Origin: Lingula anatina
Taxonomy: Eukaryota > Brachiopoda > Lingulata > Lingulida > Lingulidae
Direction: 5' to 3'
NCBI RefSeq assembly: GCF_001039355.2
Contig: NW_019775417.1
Span: 194,698-258,697 of the forward strand
Length of the DNA: 64,000 nucleotides
In this document: piece after piece, positions 12,281 through 24,070 of the stretch
Layout: the number at the start of each line of letters is the position of its first letter
How positions within the stretch are numbered: position 1 is the first letter of the stretch
The notes under the pieces: generated by a model
Databases searched by the model: none
What the model was told of the DNA's origin: nothing
The model's input: the letters and a program-made list of their open reading frames with translations, nothing else
Translations under genes and position numbers: made by a program

Positions 12281-13407
12281 TTACGTGTTTGAATACTATA
12301 AGGGTTCATTCCCAATAAAACTACCGGTGTAGATGATCTGATCTTAGTTAGATTCAGCTCCGCGGGGACTCTTCCTGTCTGCAATCAGATTAACAAACTG
12401 ACACACCACCTCAAGTTTCCAATGTACTCGCTCTAATCACCAGTTTTTTCTACAATCTAATTAACGCCAGGAGAAGGAGAGCGTTCCCCTTTACCTTGTA
12501 CAGATGACACTCATCCCATATTACTGACCCCGGTACTTCTGGCTAACCCTTACCTTTACTTACTATATGGAAACAAGGATTTCATTTTTAGGACTACCAT
12601 TCTTGTCGCACATGTAATGTATACGTTTGATTAAGCTAAGTGAAATAAAGGGTTCCAGGGTTTATTCAAACCAACATTTGCATTTTTATTATATTGATCA
12701 GCCTATTCATTTTGTCACCTTGCTTCAAATTGATCAATGTGAAATGCGTGAAATGTGGCAGATTTTCTGTGCACAGGACCAGTGTACAAAAATGTACATT
12801 GCCAAAATATGGCCTGTAGTAACAGAGGCAATGAAATAATTTAGTTGTGAATTGGGCATGTGGTATTTATGTAACATATTCAAAACTTCAATCGTATTAA
12901 GACAATAACTTTTTTCCCTAAATGCCAATTTCTTTGATTTAAGAATTACTGTCGTTAGCTGTGATAAAACAGTTTGCACACTTGTATTGTCCCGTTTCAA
13001 GACATATAACCACATGAAGAAATATTTTGAAAGTAAAAACAATAAATCATTTCAATAACAGACGGAAAATATTTTCTTATTGATTTCAATACCAAGCCGT
13101 GAATGAATTGAAAAAAAAAATACATTTTATATTAAATGTAAAGTATGTATAGTCAGATCTCTGTGAAGAGGAACATCGGTTGAAATATGTCCAAAAGTTC
13201 TATTGTGTAATTTTTCCAGGTATGGCTTTATTTGACGGATTTTTCGTGGTCCATGTTCTTTTTCCAAATTTCATTCTCTTCTTTATATTGTTGTTGAAAT
13301 TTTAGCCATCAGGTCCACGTTATAGCAAAGATTTTTCCTTAGGTTATATCATTGGATTTTTTCCTGTTGTCAATTAAGTTGTCATCTCGTCTCACCCTCA
13401 AGTGTCA

Positions 13408-13997
13408 CTATGGGCAACATTTGATGGCAAGAAATATGTTTCCTTTGACACAGTTCTCTCCTATGACGTCACATGATGAGTTAGGTGACAGGCACATGCC
13501 GACTTGCACGCGCGTCAGGGCGGGGCACTCCAGTGGTTGACCCAGTTCTGCTTGGCTCTGGCACATCCAAAAGCAATATGGAGGAGCCACCGCCTGACAC
13601 GTAAACAGTAACGGGCGAAAAACTTAATAAGGCGAATGAATGTTCACAGGATTATATACGAGTTGATGTGGGAAATTGAGCGTGTGTGCATGTGTGTGTG
13701 TGCGTTTATATTAGCTGTACCTTAGAGCGTCTTAAACAGCCAAATGCCTTTTTCCAATATCTAATTTATTGAGAAAGAATACGATGGCATGACATAAAGA
13801 TGAGAGGAGATGGGAGAACAGAGAGAAGGAGAGGAGAAGGACCAAGAGAAAGACGGGAGGAGTGAAGAAGAGAAGAATAACAAAAAGAAGCAGAGGAGAA
13901 TTGAGAAAACTTAGGTATATTTTAAAAAACGCCTCACCCTTTCACTCATTCCTGCTAGCAAAAACAGCAACATCAGCAGCTTTATCTGATATCCCAT
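13408..13997 (-). CDS. Gene F: divergent secreted 8-cysteine peptide of the array family
   Basis: Two coding exons: 13938-13997 (20 residues, MGYQIKLLMLLFLLAGMSER) and 13408-13593 (61 residues plus TAG). They are joined in phase 0 by GTGAGG and CGTGTCAG splice sites, giving an 81-residue precursor. The first exon is a short signal peptide. The second aligns with the A-E peptides: CFWMCQ for CYWICQ, VQVGMCLS for YQVGTCVS, VIGENC for VTGRNC, and AIKCCP for AIKCCP. Eight of ten family cysteines remain. The second cysteine of the C-x2-C pair and the last cysteine are absent, because the stop falls right after CCP. Splice sites and frame are intact, so it may be functional, but it could also be an early pseudogene. 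No transcript evidence is available, and the promoter was not identified. Function is unknown. Confidence 0.6.
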
Positions 13998-14204
13998 ACT
14001 GAAGCAGGAGAAGTTCTCTATCGTAGATATAAACTGAGCACGTCTACTTCTATTCAACGCCAAGAACAGTGTGGCCTTTGAGGTTTTATGCATGACACTC
14101 TTTACCTTCGTGAAACGTGAATTATTCAACATCCACCATAAATTTGTGTACGGAAGAGTTTGAATTGGAGCCCTGTACAAGCATTGTGCATACTACAGTG
14201 TACG

Positions 14205-14229
14205 TGCGTAAACCAAGCTTTACATGTGC

Positions 14230-14262
<33 letters not shown>

Positions 14263-14285
14263 ATTAAACCAAGCTTTACATGTGC

Positions 14286-14340
<55 letters not shown>

Positions 14341-14394
14341 TTATTATTAAACCAAGCTTTACATGTGCTAAATTATTATTATTTTATTTATTTA

Positions 14395-14434
<40 letters not shown>

Positions 14435-14455
14435 TATTCTTTTATTTTGGTTTAC
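14205..14455. repeat. Minisatellite with (TTTA)n and (TTA)n tracts
   Basis: The phrase ACCAAGCTTTACATGTGCTA occurs three times (about 14212, 14267 and 14350), each followed by ATTT/ATT microsatellite of different length. A poly-C/G-poor tract follows at 14582-14610. No gene was seen from 14460 to 14930. Confidence 0.85.
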
Positions 14456-15029
14456 CACGCTAACCGACGCTGTTCCTGTCTAGGTCAAAGTCCAGTGCAT
14501 GCTGTAACTGAACCAAAATATCTTGGCAAAAATTGCCCTTTTCTACATGGTATTTACCTGACTTTTTGATCAACTGACGCGCCCCCCCCCCCCCCCACCC
14601 CCCCCCTCCCCGTCTGAAATTACAATTTACATGCATGAGTCAAATGACAATTCGCTACAGCTAACGCGATGCTTTAATGGATAGAGCTGAATCGCATAAG
14701 ATGGTTAAAAGTGGCTGGCCACGGTATGTTAACGAGAGTTTGGAAACGCACCTTGTGGGTAGATGACGACAGCTCAGTGTGATTAGATTAAGATGCTAGC
14801 TGCCTGTTCTGCATGATGACCCGCAGTCGTTGAATGTATGAAAGGGAAAAGCAATAGCGGTGACATGAATTTTGCCAAAAAATAATAATAAATAAATATA
14901 GCACTTTTTAATGAAAGGGCAGTATGACATGTTTTTTATGCAAAAGGTAAATTGTCCGGACCCACGAGTGCCCTCAGTCGTTCCCGTAACTTCCCGATTT
15001 CGGGGCCTGGTCGTTGTTGAGTCTGGCTG

Positions 15030-15165
15030 ACGTGCATCACCCGGGACTCGAACTCAGGGTGGCTTCTCGTCACCATGGTTGATGACATTTTAGACTGTTT
15101 CATTTTTAATTTTTTTATTTTGCATCCATGCACGCTACCTACTGCGCTGTGACTGAGCGGTTTCA
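15030..15165 (-). repeat. tRNA-like sequence (SINE-type or tRNA pseudogene)
   Basis: On the - strand, CAGCGCAGTAGGTAGCGTGC (about 15157-15138) resembles the A-box half of an elongator tRNA-Met. CTGAGTTCGAGTCCCGGG further on (about 15056-15039) matches an RNA polymerase III B box. The spacing is too long for a tRNA and the anticodon arm cannot be drawn, so this is not a working tRNA gene. A tRNA-derived SINE or an interrupted tRNA pseudogene fits. The sequence from 15180 to 16300 holds small duplicated phrases but no supported gene. Confidence 0.4.
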
Positions 15166-16312
15166 GTTTTAGCAAACCGCTAAAAAGAAGAATTCATTAT
15201 CAAAGATTCAAATGTATAAAAGCTGGTGTGCTTTCCATTCAAGCAACAGCGGCAACGCAAATGTCGAGAAACACATTTTTTTGCAAATAAGTCCGCCAAG
15301 AAAAATATTTTTCCTTCTTAACGCGATTTACAGGTGATATGACGTAGTACTATACCAGGAAAGCTACTAAATCAATTCAAATTCGGGCGCTTATATTGAT
15401 GAGCCTGCTCGGAACTTTCCTTGATAGATGATTTCAGATAATTTTATTTTCACTTTGTTTTTCAATGAGATAACGTTTGACTTTACCCGCGACGTTATAA
15501 TAGAGCTGATGATTTTGGTTTTGAGTAGTCTTTGCTCTTTCATTTGTCGACTGTGGAGTTGCCCCGGGTACTGTATAACAACCTGAACAGTTTTGACAAG
15601 CAGGGACCCAAGATGGTGGGAGGGGGGGGGGAGGGGAGAGAAAACAACAAAATGTATGAATAGGAAAAGCAAAATGTATGAATAGGAAAAGCAATAGCGC
15701 CGACATGAGTTTTGCAAAAAAAAAAAAAAAAATTAAAAAATCTGTTACAGTTTACAGGTGGTAGGACGTGGTACTATAAATAAATAAAGTAATTAATTAA
15801 TTAATTAATCGATTAAGTAAAGATATATTTAAAATAAAGAGAATTTAAGATATATTTAAAATAAAGAGAAAAGAATTTTAAATGTATATGGCCATATTCA
15901 GATCCCGGCTACTTTCTTCCGAGACTTGGATATGGTCTTTCTATATAGGACTTCGTACTTAGAACCACCTGTGGTACTATCTACATGATATTAAAGTAAC
16001 GTGTAGCAGAGTTATTAAATGACATAGCGAAACAACACCTTGAAAAACATCAACAAAGCGACTGCCAATGTATACATGAATTAGAAAATATTGGACATAC
16101 TGTTATCATCAGGGTCATTTATTTTCGGATCATAATTTGTTGTTTTTCATTGAAAACGTCTGTAGAACATTTGGTTTTCTTTTCGAACATCTTTATTTGC
16201 AGCTGTAACCGGCTAAACAATAATCAACTTTTTTTAGTGTAATACGCGTTACAAAGTCTCACTATGTGACATTCTCAACTGAAATTTCGCACAAGTGGGT
16301 GACTTGTCTTTC

Positions 16313-16515
16313 TTAGCAGTGGTGATGAGGGCAGCACTTGATGGCGTACCAGTTGCTTCTCCAGCAATTACGTCCAGTAACCCAGCATTTAGGGGTGTCA
16401 AAGGACACACATGTCCCCACTTGGTAGTGGCAGCGGTCACAGACCAGGGGGTCACCGATAGGTTGAGGTTGACAAATCCAATAGCAGTCATCCTGTACAC
16501 AAAATGGTAGTCTTA

Positions 16516-16564
<49 letters not shown>

Positions 16565-16974
16565 GAGTGATCGGAATCTTCCTCCCTTCGGATATCTAAT
16601 GTAAAAGGCCTAATATTAATTAGAGGTTGAAGAAAAACCAGAGTTGTTTGCATTTAAAATCAGTTATTGATTATGCAAACTGTTTTTTAGATACTACATT
16701 ATCTGGCAGACATTATTTGCAGTTAGAAGATGAGATTTCATGAATTATCTATTTTTGTCCCTACGCTTACCATGGAAATAATTTAAATTAACAGTTACAG
16801 GGGGATTAACAAAACAACATTGTACTCAAGCGCGTCTATCTGCTGCAGCTAAAACCAAAACGCTACTTTTATACATGCTCTGATATCTTGAGAGCAAAAT
16901 CTTACCTGTGCTTCACTGATGACGAATATAGCCACCAGAATGGCGAATACTAACGTTACGGCTCTGAGAGACAT
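16313..16974 (-). CDS. Gene A: secreted 10-cysteine peptide
   Basis: Coding exons 16906-16974 (23 residues, start ATG at 16974) and 16313-16492 (59 residues, TAA), phase 0, 82 residues in all. The first exon is a hydrophobic signal peptide ending ISEAQ; cleavage after SEA would leave a ~60-residue peptide. The mature exon begins DDCYWICQ and follows C-X3-C-X10-C-X2-C-X6-C-X7-C-X6-C-X9-CC-X4-C, ending CCPHHHC. A non-coding exon 1 (about 17240-17287, donor AAAG/GTGAGC) and a TATA box precede it. Compared with C-E it has Trp after the sixth and seventh cysteines and lacks the short linker before the first cysteine. I do not recognise the family. It does not fit the cysteine spacing of macins, big defensins, beta-defensins or mytilins as I know them. 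An extracellular role follows from the signal peptide; anything further is inference. Confidence 0.8.
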
Positions 16975-17239
16975 CGCGCCAGGGGGAATACCTGAAACAA
17001 ATATTGAAAAAAATTAATTGTAATGCAGACACTTCATCCGGGTCACCTCGACAAAACTTTCAGCAGTAAAAAGTATATGAAAAGTAAATCGCGCGTGTTA
17101 GCTAAGGAATTGCCACTGCAAAGAATTTAGTTTAAAAATTAAGCAACGCTTCCCTGCTTTAATGTCATTGATCAGAATTATAAAATAACTATGCTCAAAA
17201 AGGAAAAAATCAAGTGAAATGAAATCAAAATCAGCTCAC

Positions 17240-17570
17240 CTTTATAATATCAACGATGCAACAGCAACGGTAGCAGTTATGAAATTGCCTGCGCTCTTTA
17301 CACGTGTCCGTTTATATACACGCTTTAGCAAACACTGTGTACGTGATTGAATATTATTAAAATTCAAGGTGACCCTTCTTATGCTGGGGATACGGGATAA
17401 ACAACGTCTACTTAATACAGGCTGCAGTTCCGCCTCTATATTGAGGGTGCCGTGCGGCCTCGGATGTCGAATTCTCTACGCGTAACATTCTCTCGGCTAC
17501 CTTCGGGTGTTTTCGTACCTGTGACGTCACACCTGACTCATGCGTGCTACACGCTGCAGCTAGTAAATAA
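17240..17570 (-). promoter_or_regulatory. Gene A promoter: TATA box, exon 1 and upstream CRE-like module
   Basis: On the - strand, TATATAAA at about 17319-17312 sits some 25-30 bases before the inferred start of exon 1, which ends at 17240 with a GTGAGC donor. About 200 bases further upstream (17521-17570) lies a block with TGACGTCA (a perfect CRE/ATF palindrome), CACACCTGACTC, and CTGCAGCT (E-box-like). The same arrangement occurs at genes B-E. The region 17571-18310 beyond shows nothing recognisable. Confidence 0.6.
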
Positions 17571-18311
17571 TTCACCGATAGAGAATACTCTGGAACTGTG
17601 TACGTGACAGGGAACCACATTTGTTGTATTTAATACGTGAAATATGCCTTCCTATACCTGGTACCACATAGACAGTGGCGGATGTTTTGTGTCCTAGCCT
17701 GGTAACAGGGTCACTGATTTGCGTTTCAATCAACTTCATGTCAACAGATTATTTCCTTCTTTGAACGTGACAAACCTACAGACCAAAAAGTGCTATAATT
17801 TGTTTTATAAGATGTTAATTTGAATTGCTTTCTCAATTATCATTGAAATACTATATTGTAATTAGTCTAGTCTATTTATCTATTTGTGTAACTCATAAAT
17901 AATTATTAAAGTAAATCAGCATTGTAACTCTGGTTACATGCACGGATTAACTTTTCCCTCCCTTTTTTAGCATTCCATTCTGCCATAACCGCTAGCATAT
18001 TTATGTGATCTTGAACTGCAGACGAGATAACTTCCTTCAAACACCCAACAAATACTAATATTTCCCTAAAGGTTAATTACAATTGTCGTCTAACAAACGC
18101 ACATCATTTGAATTTCAAGTAAACAAAGGGGATTTATTTCCTTTTAAAACGCTTGCAAAAAAAGTCAACAAGTACACGTAGAAACAAACTGAACATTGAG
18201 ACGAGCGTTTAGCATAGTTTTGAATTTATCTGTTTTGAATATCTTTGCCCAAAAGAAAAGTGTAAATAAGCCGGGTGCTCAATACCTGGTACATGGTTGC
18301 TTTCTTAAGGA

Positions 18312-18500
18312 TGCGGACAGGGGGAGCCAGAAACGTGGCTATCTTCTTAACTGACCAAGATTTACCAACATGCTGGATATCAATAAAAAACTTATTTCAA
18401 CAGCTATTCATTTAATATTATTATTTTATTGCATAATGGTTACGTGAGTTATATCTTGGTCTGTCAAGAAGATGGCCACTCCCCCCCCCCCGGTCCGCAA
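18312..18500. mobile_element. MITE-like inverted repeat element
   Basis: The left end GCGGACAGGGGGAGCCA is followed by GGCTATCTTCTTAACTGACC. The reverse complement of the right end gives GCGGACC, a G run, then GGCCATCTTCTTGACAGACC. Arms of about 60 bases surround an AT-rich centre. A poly-C run at the right end is slippage-prone. No gene was found between 18501 and 19530. Confidence 0.65.
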
Positions 18501-19531
18501 CTTTAAATGGACTACAGTAACATAAATGCGTCACGGTTATGTGCAAGAATGTCACATGTTAATATTTGCAAAGACGCTGTCGGCTTTAGTGGTTGTCAAT
18601 CAAGTTAAACTATACTTTACTAACAAAAACAAAAAAGATAAAAATGCTTAAAATGCATTTGATGCTTGATAAAGGCTTTTTTTTCTAAAATTCGTGGGGG
18701 ATTATATATTCCAGTAAATAGACGAATTCAACTCCATATCATTTATTTTCGTGGTGGCATTCAAACGTTTAAACGTCATAAATAATACAAGTGTGCCTCG
18801 AAAATCGATAGCATAAGTTGTGCCCTCAAAACCGATAACGTTTTTCTCATTTTAAAATTGAGTCCCGATATTTACGATTTGCTTATGTAAAGTTGATAAA
18901 CTGCTATTCCATGTGATAACGTTTTCAAATACAAGTACCCAAATTACACACCAGTACATTAGTATACCATGTTGATACGCAAAATTTTTATCCTTATTTT
19001 TTCATAGCACTCGTGTTAAAATCAGACTAAGTAGCATGTTATGATAATGAGAAAACGTCAAAACAGTTATTTCAATACAAAGAATTTGACTCGTATGCTT
19101 AGCTCTCCATAGCTAAGTTCTGAGCAGATATTTTTGTCCCCGGCTGCAGTTCTTCCGCGTTAAAGCTTGTGTCTTGTTACATATGACATCATGCTAAAAA
19201 CCCTCCGTGGTTCGATCTGTAGATATTCTAATAAACATGTAGCAGAGTGAGTGGTGACGCTTAAATTATGTGAGGTAAAATCACCATGGCGATATATATC
19301 AACAACGAAACAGATGTCGTTATATACCACAAGATACTGAATATTTTATTATCTTTAAGGGGAACCAATAATTGATCATCATGTGTCGTCATGTATCTTT
19401 GAAGATGTCAACTGAAAATGTTTTCTCTCTTTTCTATAATCTTAATTTGCCACTAATACTGACTGAACAGTAATCATACAGTTCCATAGTCAATATTACT
19501 GTTCCACTGTGTGGCGCCCTCTGACGGTATT

Positions 19532-20339
19532 TTAACAATGGTGGTGACGGCAGCACTTGATGGCGTACCAGTTACTTTTGGCGCAGTTCCGACCACCAAC
19601 CCAGCATTTTTGGCTGCCAAAGGACACACATGTCCCCACTTGGTAGTCGCAGCGGTCACAGACCAGGGGGTCACCAACAGGGCCTGGCTGACATATCCAG
19701 TAGCATAGAGGCACCGCCTGTACGTTGTCTACCTGTATATAAAATAGGTAAGGCTAGATTATTCTTTCTTTTTTTTCTTCATTCACTGCATTGGTTCTCA
19801 CAACGGATGTCTTCATCAAAAGTCTAGAGATGATGATTGATTGATTCATGGTTATGCTTTAAAAAAAGGCATATACAGAATTTGTTGATACCAGGGACAG
19901 ATGCACTGCATGCATGGGCGTCCGCAGGGGGTCAATGGGGTCACTTGACCCCCCCCCCTGGAATTTTTGCGGGCATGTTGATTGCGGGTACCCACCCAAT
20001 CATTATCTCCCCCTTCAATGACTTTGATCCCCCCCCCCTGGAAAGTTTTCTGCGGACGCCCGTGACTGCATGGATGTGTAATGAACTCAAATCTAAATTA
20101 ATACTGTTATCATTATAATTATTATAAATAAAGAGATATTTCAATTAAACACAAAACTAACCGTGTTGTAGGCTTAGCTGAAAAGTTACAGGTGGATTAA
20201 CAAAACTAAACCTGAAGTATACTTTTAAAATTCTGAACGCTGGTGTTTTCAACAAAACACTTACCGCAAGTGAACTCGCGCCAACGTGGAATGTGACCAT
20301 CAGAATTACGGATAGTAATATCAGAACTCTGGAAGACAT
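19532..20339 (-). CDS. Gene B: secreted 10-cysteine peptide
   Basis: Coding exons 20265-20339 (25 residues, start ATG 20339) and 19532-19732 (66 residues plus stop), phase 0, 91 residues. The signal peptide is MSSRVLILLSVILMVTFHVG and onward to SSLA. The mature exon has a nine-residue linker (VDNVQAVPL) before CYWICQPGPVGDPLVCDRC and ends CCRHHHC, with the same ten-cysteine spacing as gene A. It differs from its paralogues at QPG, DRCD, SFGSQK and CCR, all between cysteines, while the framework is unchanged. The intron carries a small MITE (19915-20064). Exon 1 ends at 20722 with a GTGAGT donor and the TATA box is near 20790. Extracellular peptide; target unknown. Confidence 0.8.
19915..20064. 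mobile_element. MITE with GGGCGTCCGCAG / CTGCGGACGCCC ends
   Basis: Near-perfect 12-base terminal inverted repeats enclose about 125 bases with two C runs followed by TGGAA. The element sits in the gene B intron and does not touch either splice site. Confidence 0.75.
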
Positions 20340-20721
20340 GGTATTGGGGAAATAGGGAAATATCTGAAATAAAATTTCAAAAGACAATTTGTAACGTGAT
20401 GACAACGCTCAGTTCGAGCACCTGATTCAAATCACGCAGCAAAAATATATAAATAGAGAAACAACAAGTATAATTTAGGTTTCAAATTACCAAGAGATGA
20501 CATGATTCTTTGCACAACGCGTACACTCAAGTGAAACAGTAAAAGAGAAGAAAGGTCAAGAACAAGTCTAAACTGCGAAATTTATAAACACTGAAACTGC
20601 AAAGAATAAAGTTTGAAAAGTAAACACAACTTTCCTGCTTCTTAGTCATTGTTCATAGTAAAAAAATACAAGCTCAAAGGAAATGTTCAGCGAAATGAAA
20701 AGAAACGCGAAATTGACTCAC

Positions 20722-21020
20722 CTTACAAATTTTTACGATGCAACAACAGCAGTTGTAAAATTATCTACTCCCCTAGCATGTGGCTGTTTATATACACAGC
20801 TAAAGTAAACACTGAGTACGTGTGTCAATGCTATTACAAGGTGACCCGGTAGGTTTTAGAGATACGGGATCTGTCAACATAAACTTTATATAAGCTGCAG
20901 TTCCACCGCTGTATTGAGGATGTTGTTTGACCTCGGACATCAAACTGTGTAGGCTACGGTTGTTATCCATTCGGCCACTCCCGGTTGCTTCCGTTCCTGT
21001 GACGTTACACCTACATCTCG
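20722..21020 (-). promoter_or_regulatory. Gene B promoter: TATA box, exon 1, upstream module
   Basis: TATATAAACA lies at about 20795-20786 on the - strand. Exon 1 runs to the GTGAGT donor after 20722. The upstream block at about 21000-21050 carries TGACGTTA (one mismatch to the CRE palindrome of the other genes), CGTGCTACAAGCTGCAGCT and TATTTTGGAACTG. Spacing to the TATA box is about 210 bases, as at gene A. The rest of the gap up to gene C (21051-21841) is 3' flank of gene C and unremarkable sequence. Confidence 0.55.
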
Positions 21021-21841
21021 CGTGCTACAAGCTGCAGCTACAGGATATTTTGGAACTGTGAACGTGACTGAGATACACACTTGAACTCTTTACATGGCAC
21101 AACTGAATCACGAGCGGATGTTTTGTTTTCTTCGTCAAAGAGGAAGGTCATTTTATTGCGTTTCGATTAATCTAAACATGTATGCCATACCAGATTATTT
21201 CCATTATAAATGTGACACAAATACAAGTGGAAAAGTACTGTAACGTGATTATTATCATAATACCATCTTGTAATGATACTTAATCTTATTGATCTATTTA
21301 TATCTTTTGTCACTCTGAGTCATACCAATAAAACCTATAATATATAATAAAACCGGGTTTATATAGATACAAGCATTATTAGGTCGTCATATCGAAGCTG
21401 CAATGACGTAGCTATTTTAGATCCCTGCTGCAGTTCTTACGCGATGTAGAGAGTGTGCTGTTAGATAAGACGTCTTTCTATAAACCGTCTGCGGCACGAT
21501 CTCAAAATAAAAATTATAACACGTAGCAGAGTAAATATTAGAACTATACTGTCGCCACTTTGTTATCACCAAGCAGTGAACATCAACAACAAAGCGAAAC
21601 TATGCCAGGAAATATTGGGAATTTTATTTTCATCAGGGTCAGTATTTTATGAATCAAGATTTGTTTTGTTTCATTGTAAACATCTGTCAAACATTTGTTT
21701 TTTTTTTTTTCAAATCATTATATTTCACTGCATCAGCAGTCGTCCGCAATACCAGATTCAATGTAATGCACGATAAAGTTTAAAAAGCTCCACTGTGTGG
21801 CGACCTCTAATGGAATTTCGAACACGTGGGTTTCTTTCTAG

Positions 21842-23180
21842 CTAACAGTGGTGATGAGGGCAGCACTTGATGGCGTACCAGTTGCTTTTGGCGCAGTTTC
21901 GTCCAGTAACATAGCATTTCGGGTAGTAGAAGGACACACATGTCCCCACTTGGTAGTGGCAGCGGTCACAGACCAGGGGGTCACCCACAGGGTTAGGTTG
22001 ACAAATCCAGTAACACAAAGGGTACGGCTGTATTGTCACCTGGACACGAAATGGACATTTGCTACAGTAAAAGTAGCTTCATGAATTTGTAGATATGGTA
22101 TCAGAAAAATATTATTATGGTTTGTATAATAAATTTATTGGGAGGAATAGGAAGCTTGAGCTGGCCGCATAATTGTTGTAAGGGCTAATTAACCAAGCCC
22201 TCTTATCCCGCGGGAATAGTCACGTGACATACCACTGGCCATCGGAAATGCCATCTGGTAAACAGAACAGCCAGTAAGAAGTCTTGGCCATTTTTTACAT
22301 GAGCACAGGTTCAGCATCAACTAAAAAACCACAGCAATAATACGAGCAAACAGATCGGGTAAGTACAATTAACAATTCTACTCTTCCATCCAACCCCCAA
22401 ATCCCCCCGGCGTTTTTTGCAGAACCCCCCTTATGCCATAGTAATTATCAGTTTATTTTCAGCTACTTTAGATAAATGTGTTAAAAAACAAAAACAAGTA
22501 TTCAGGCACGGCCAGCTCACGACTCCTATCTTCCAATCAGTAGCAGCTAACATTAACTGATGTCTGGCATAACCGAGCTATATCGAACAATAATCATTTT
22601 ATCTGACAAAGTACATTTATTGCCTGAAAGAAACACCCGCCCTTTACGAAACAACACCAAATTCTTACAACCAAAAGTGAAGAAGGAACGTTTTTAAAAA
22701 TTCCTTTATTAATTATTACCTCTTTAACTTTAATTTATGAGTGCCTTTTTAATTTGTAGTATTTTAGGAATAATTCATTGTTTTATTATTTAAAGTTTAT
22801 TGTCAATTTTCTTTTAAACATTCTTTGTACAAGTTCAACATTAGGATTGCAATTTTATCTAATAAATTATTATTATTATTATTATTAATTTATGTATTAT
22901 TGTATGCAGACCATGCTATTCCAACACGTCTTTAACTCGGATGACCGCAGTTACAGTGCAGGTCACTTAATTAACAGTGAAGGGTTTCAGAGGAATTAAG
23001 AAAATTTGATTGTAGTCAAGCGTGTACCTGATCTAGCTACAACTTAAGCAGTTTATGGAATGGACTTTCTGAACACTGCTGTCTTTAGCAGAAACTTACG
23101 GGTTGAATCGCTTCACTCGGACCATGGAGGAATATAGCCACCAGAATTGCGAACGCTAATATTACGACCTTGGGCGACAT
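21842..23180 (-). CDS. Gene C: secreted 10-cysteine peptide
   Basis: Coding exons 23100-23180 (27 residues, ATG at 23180) and 21842-22039 (65 residues plus TAG), phase 0, 92 residues. Signal peptide MSPKVVILAFAILVAIF..., likely cut after PSEA. The mature exon starts VTIQPYPLCYWICQ, keeps all ten cysteines, has SFYYPK in the variable loop, and ends CCPHHHC. The intron is about 800 bases longer than in D and E because of an insertion at about 22130-22900. The downstream segment (3' flank) is closely shared with A, D and E, as expected for a recent duplication. Sequence upstream at 23776-24070 supplies the promoter. Function unknown; it is secreted by inference from the signal peptide. Confidence 0.82.
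22130..22900. other. Insertion of unknown origin in the gene C intron
   Basis: Alignment with the introns of genes D and E breaks at about 22110 and resumes at about 22905 (CATGC/ACATGC then CCAACACGTC). The inserted DNA has a GC-richer left part with a GGGTAAGTAC donor-like site near 22358 and an AT-rich right part ending in AATAAATTATT and a short (ATT)n run. That layout is compatible with a retroposed sequence, but no coding content was found. Confidence 0.45.
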
Positions 23181-23775
23181 GGTGCCAGGGAAATATCTGA
23201 AACAAAATATTTTAAAACACAAATTATGGATGATGCCAACACGACAAAATAAATAATCCAGAAAACATATTAAAAATAAGGAAAAAAATTAAGACATTTA
23301 TTTCTTAAATTACGTAGAGATAACATGTTTCTTTGCACAATCCAGACTCTATTGAAAAAGTAAAAGGGATGTTAAGAATAGGTGTAAAGTGCGAAATTTA
23401 TGAGCACTGCCATTGCAAAAATATTGTTCGAAAAGTAAACAGCGCTTCTTTCTTCTATAATCTAAAGTCTGATTCCCACTGAAACTATAGGCAGATCTCT
23501 CCAACTCCACGGGAACCTCGTTGAGTGGAATCAATTTAACAGATTAACACCCTTCCTCCTGGCGTTGGTTTGAATACAGAAAAGATGATAAACGAGAACG
23601 TTGGAAACCAGAGGTGGCGTAGTAATCTGTTGCATTCAGCGAGAGTCCCTGAAGAGATGGACTAACAGTATCCAATAGTATCATTGGGCATGGGCCCTTG
23701 GGCATTGTTCACGGTTAAAATACTCCTCAGAGAAAAAATACAAGCAAATCGAAAAAAAAAATGAAAATAGCTCAC

Positions 23776-24070
23776 CTCGCAAATTTCAATGATGCACCAG
23801 CAACGGCAGCAGATATGAAATTGCACTACGCTCCTTACGTGTTGCCGTTTATATACACAGTTAAAATATGCAGTTGAATATTATTACAGTTCAAGGTGAT
23901 CTGGTAAATCTAAAATGTGGGATGTTCCAACGTAAAATAATAACAAGCTGCAGTTCCACCGCTGTATTTAGGGTCCTGTGTGATCAGGAATATGTAACTG
24001 TATACGATAACATTCATTAGGTTACATTCGGTATTCTCCGTTTCAGCGACGTCACACCTGACTCGTATGT
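23776..24070 (-). promoter_or_regulatory. Gene C promoter: TATA box, exon 1, CRE-like module
   Basis: TATATAAACGG is at about 23857-23847 on the - strand. Exon 1 ends at 23776 (GCGAG/GTGAGC). The upstream block at about 24048-24085 has a GACGTC core, CACACCTGACTCG, and CTGCAGCTGATAAAT. The layout matches genes D and E closely. Confidence 0.6.

Noticed and set aside
14117-14350. Tyr/Leu/Ile-rich ORFs over TTTA and ATT repeats (also 62567-62975)
   Set aside because: Microsatellite translations without splice or similarity support, except where they include real exon 3-4 sequence of copy 2.
16249-16500. Longer - strand ORF over the gene A mature exon in another frame
   Set aside because: It lacks the family cysteines and does not join the signal exon in phase. 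The frame ending CCPHHHC does.
16295-16510. + strand ORFs overlapping each peptide gene (also 19511, 21848, 33730)
   Set aside because: They are the reverse strand of the cysteine-rich exons. The - strand frames have the cysteines, splice sites, signal exons and promoters.
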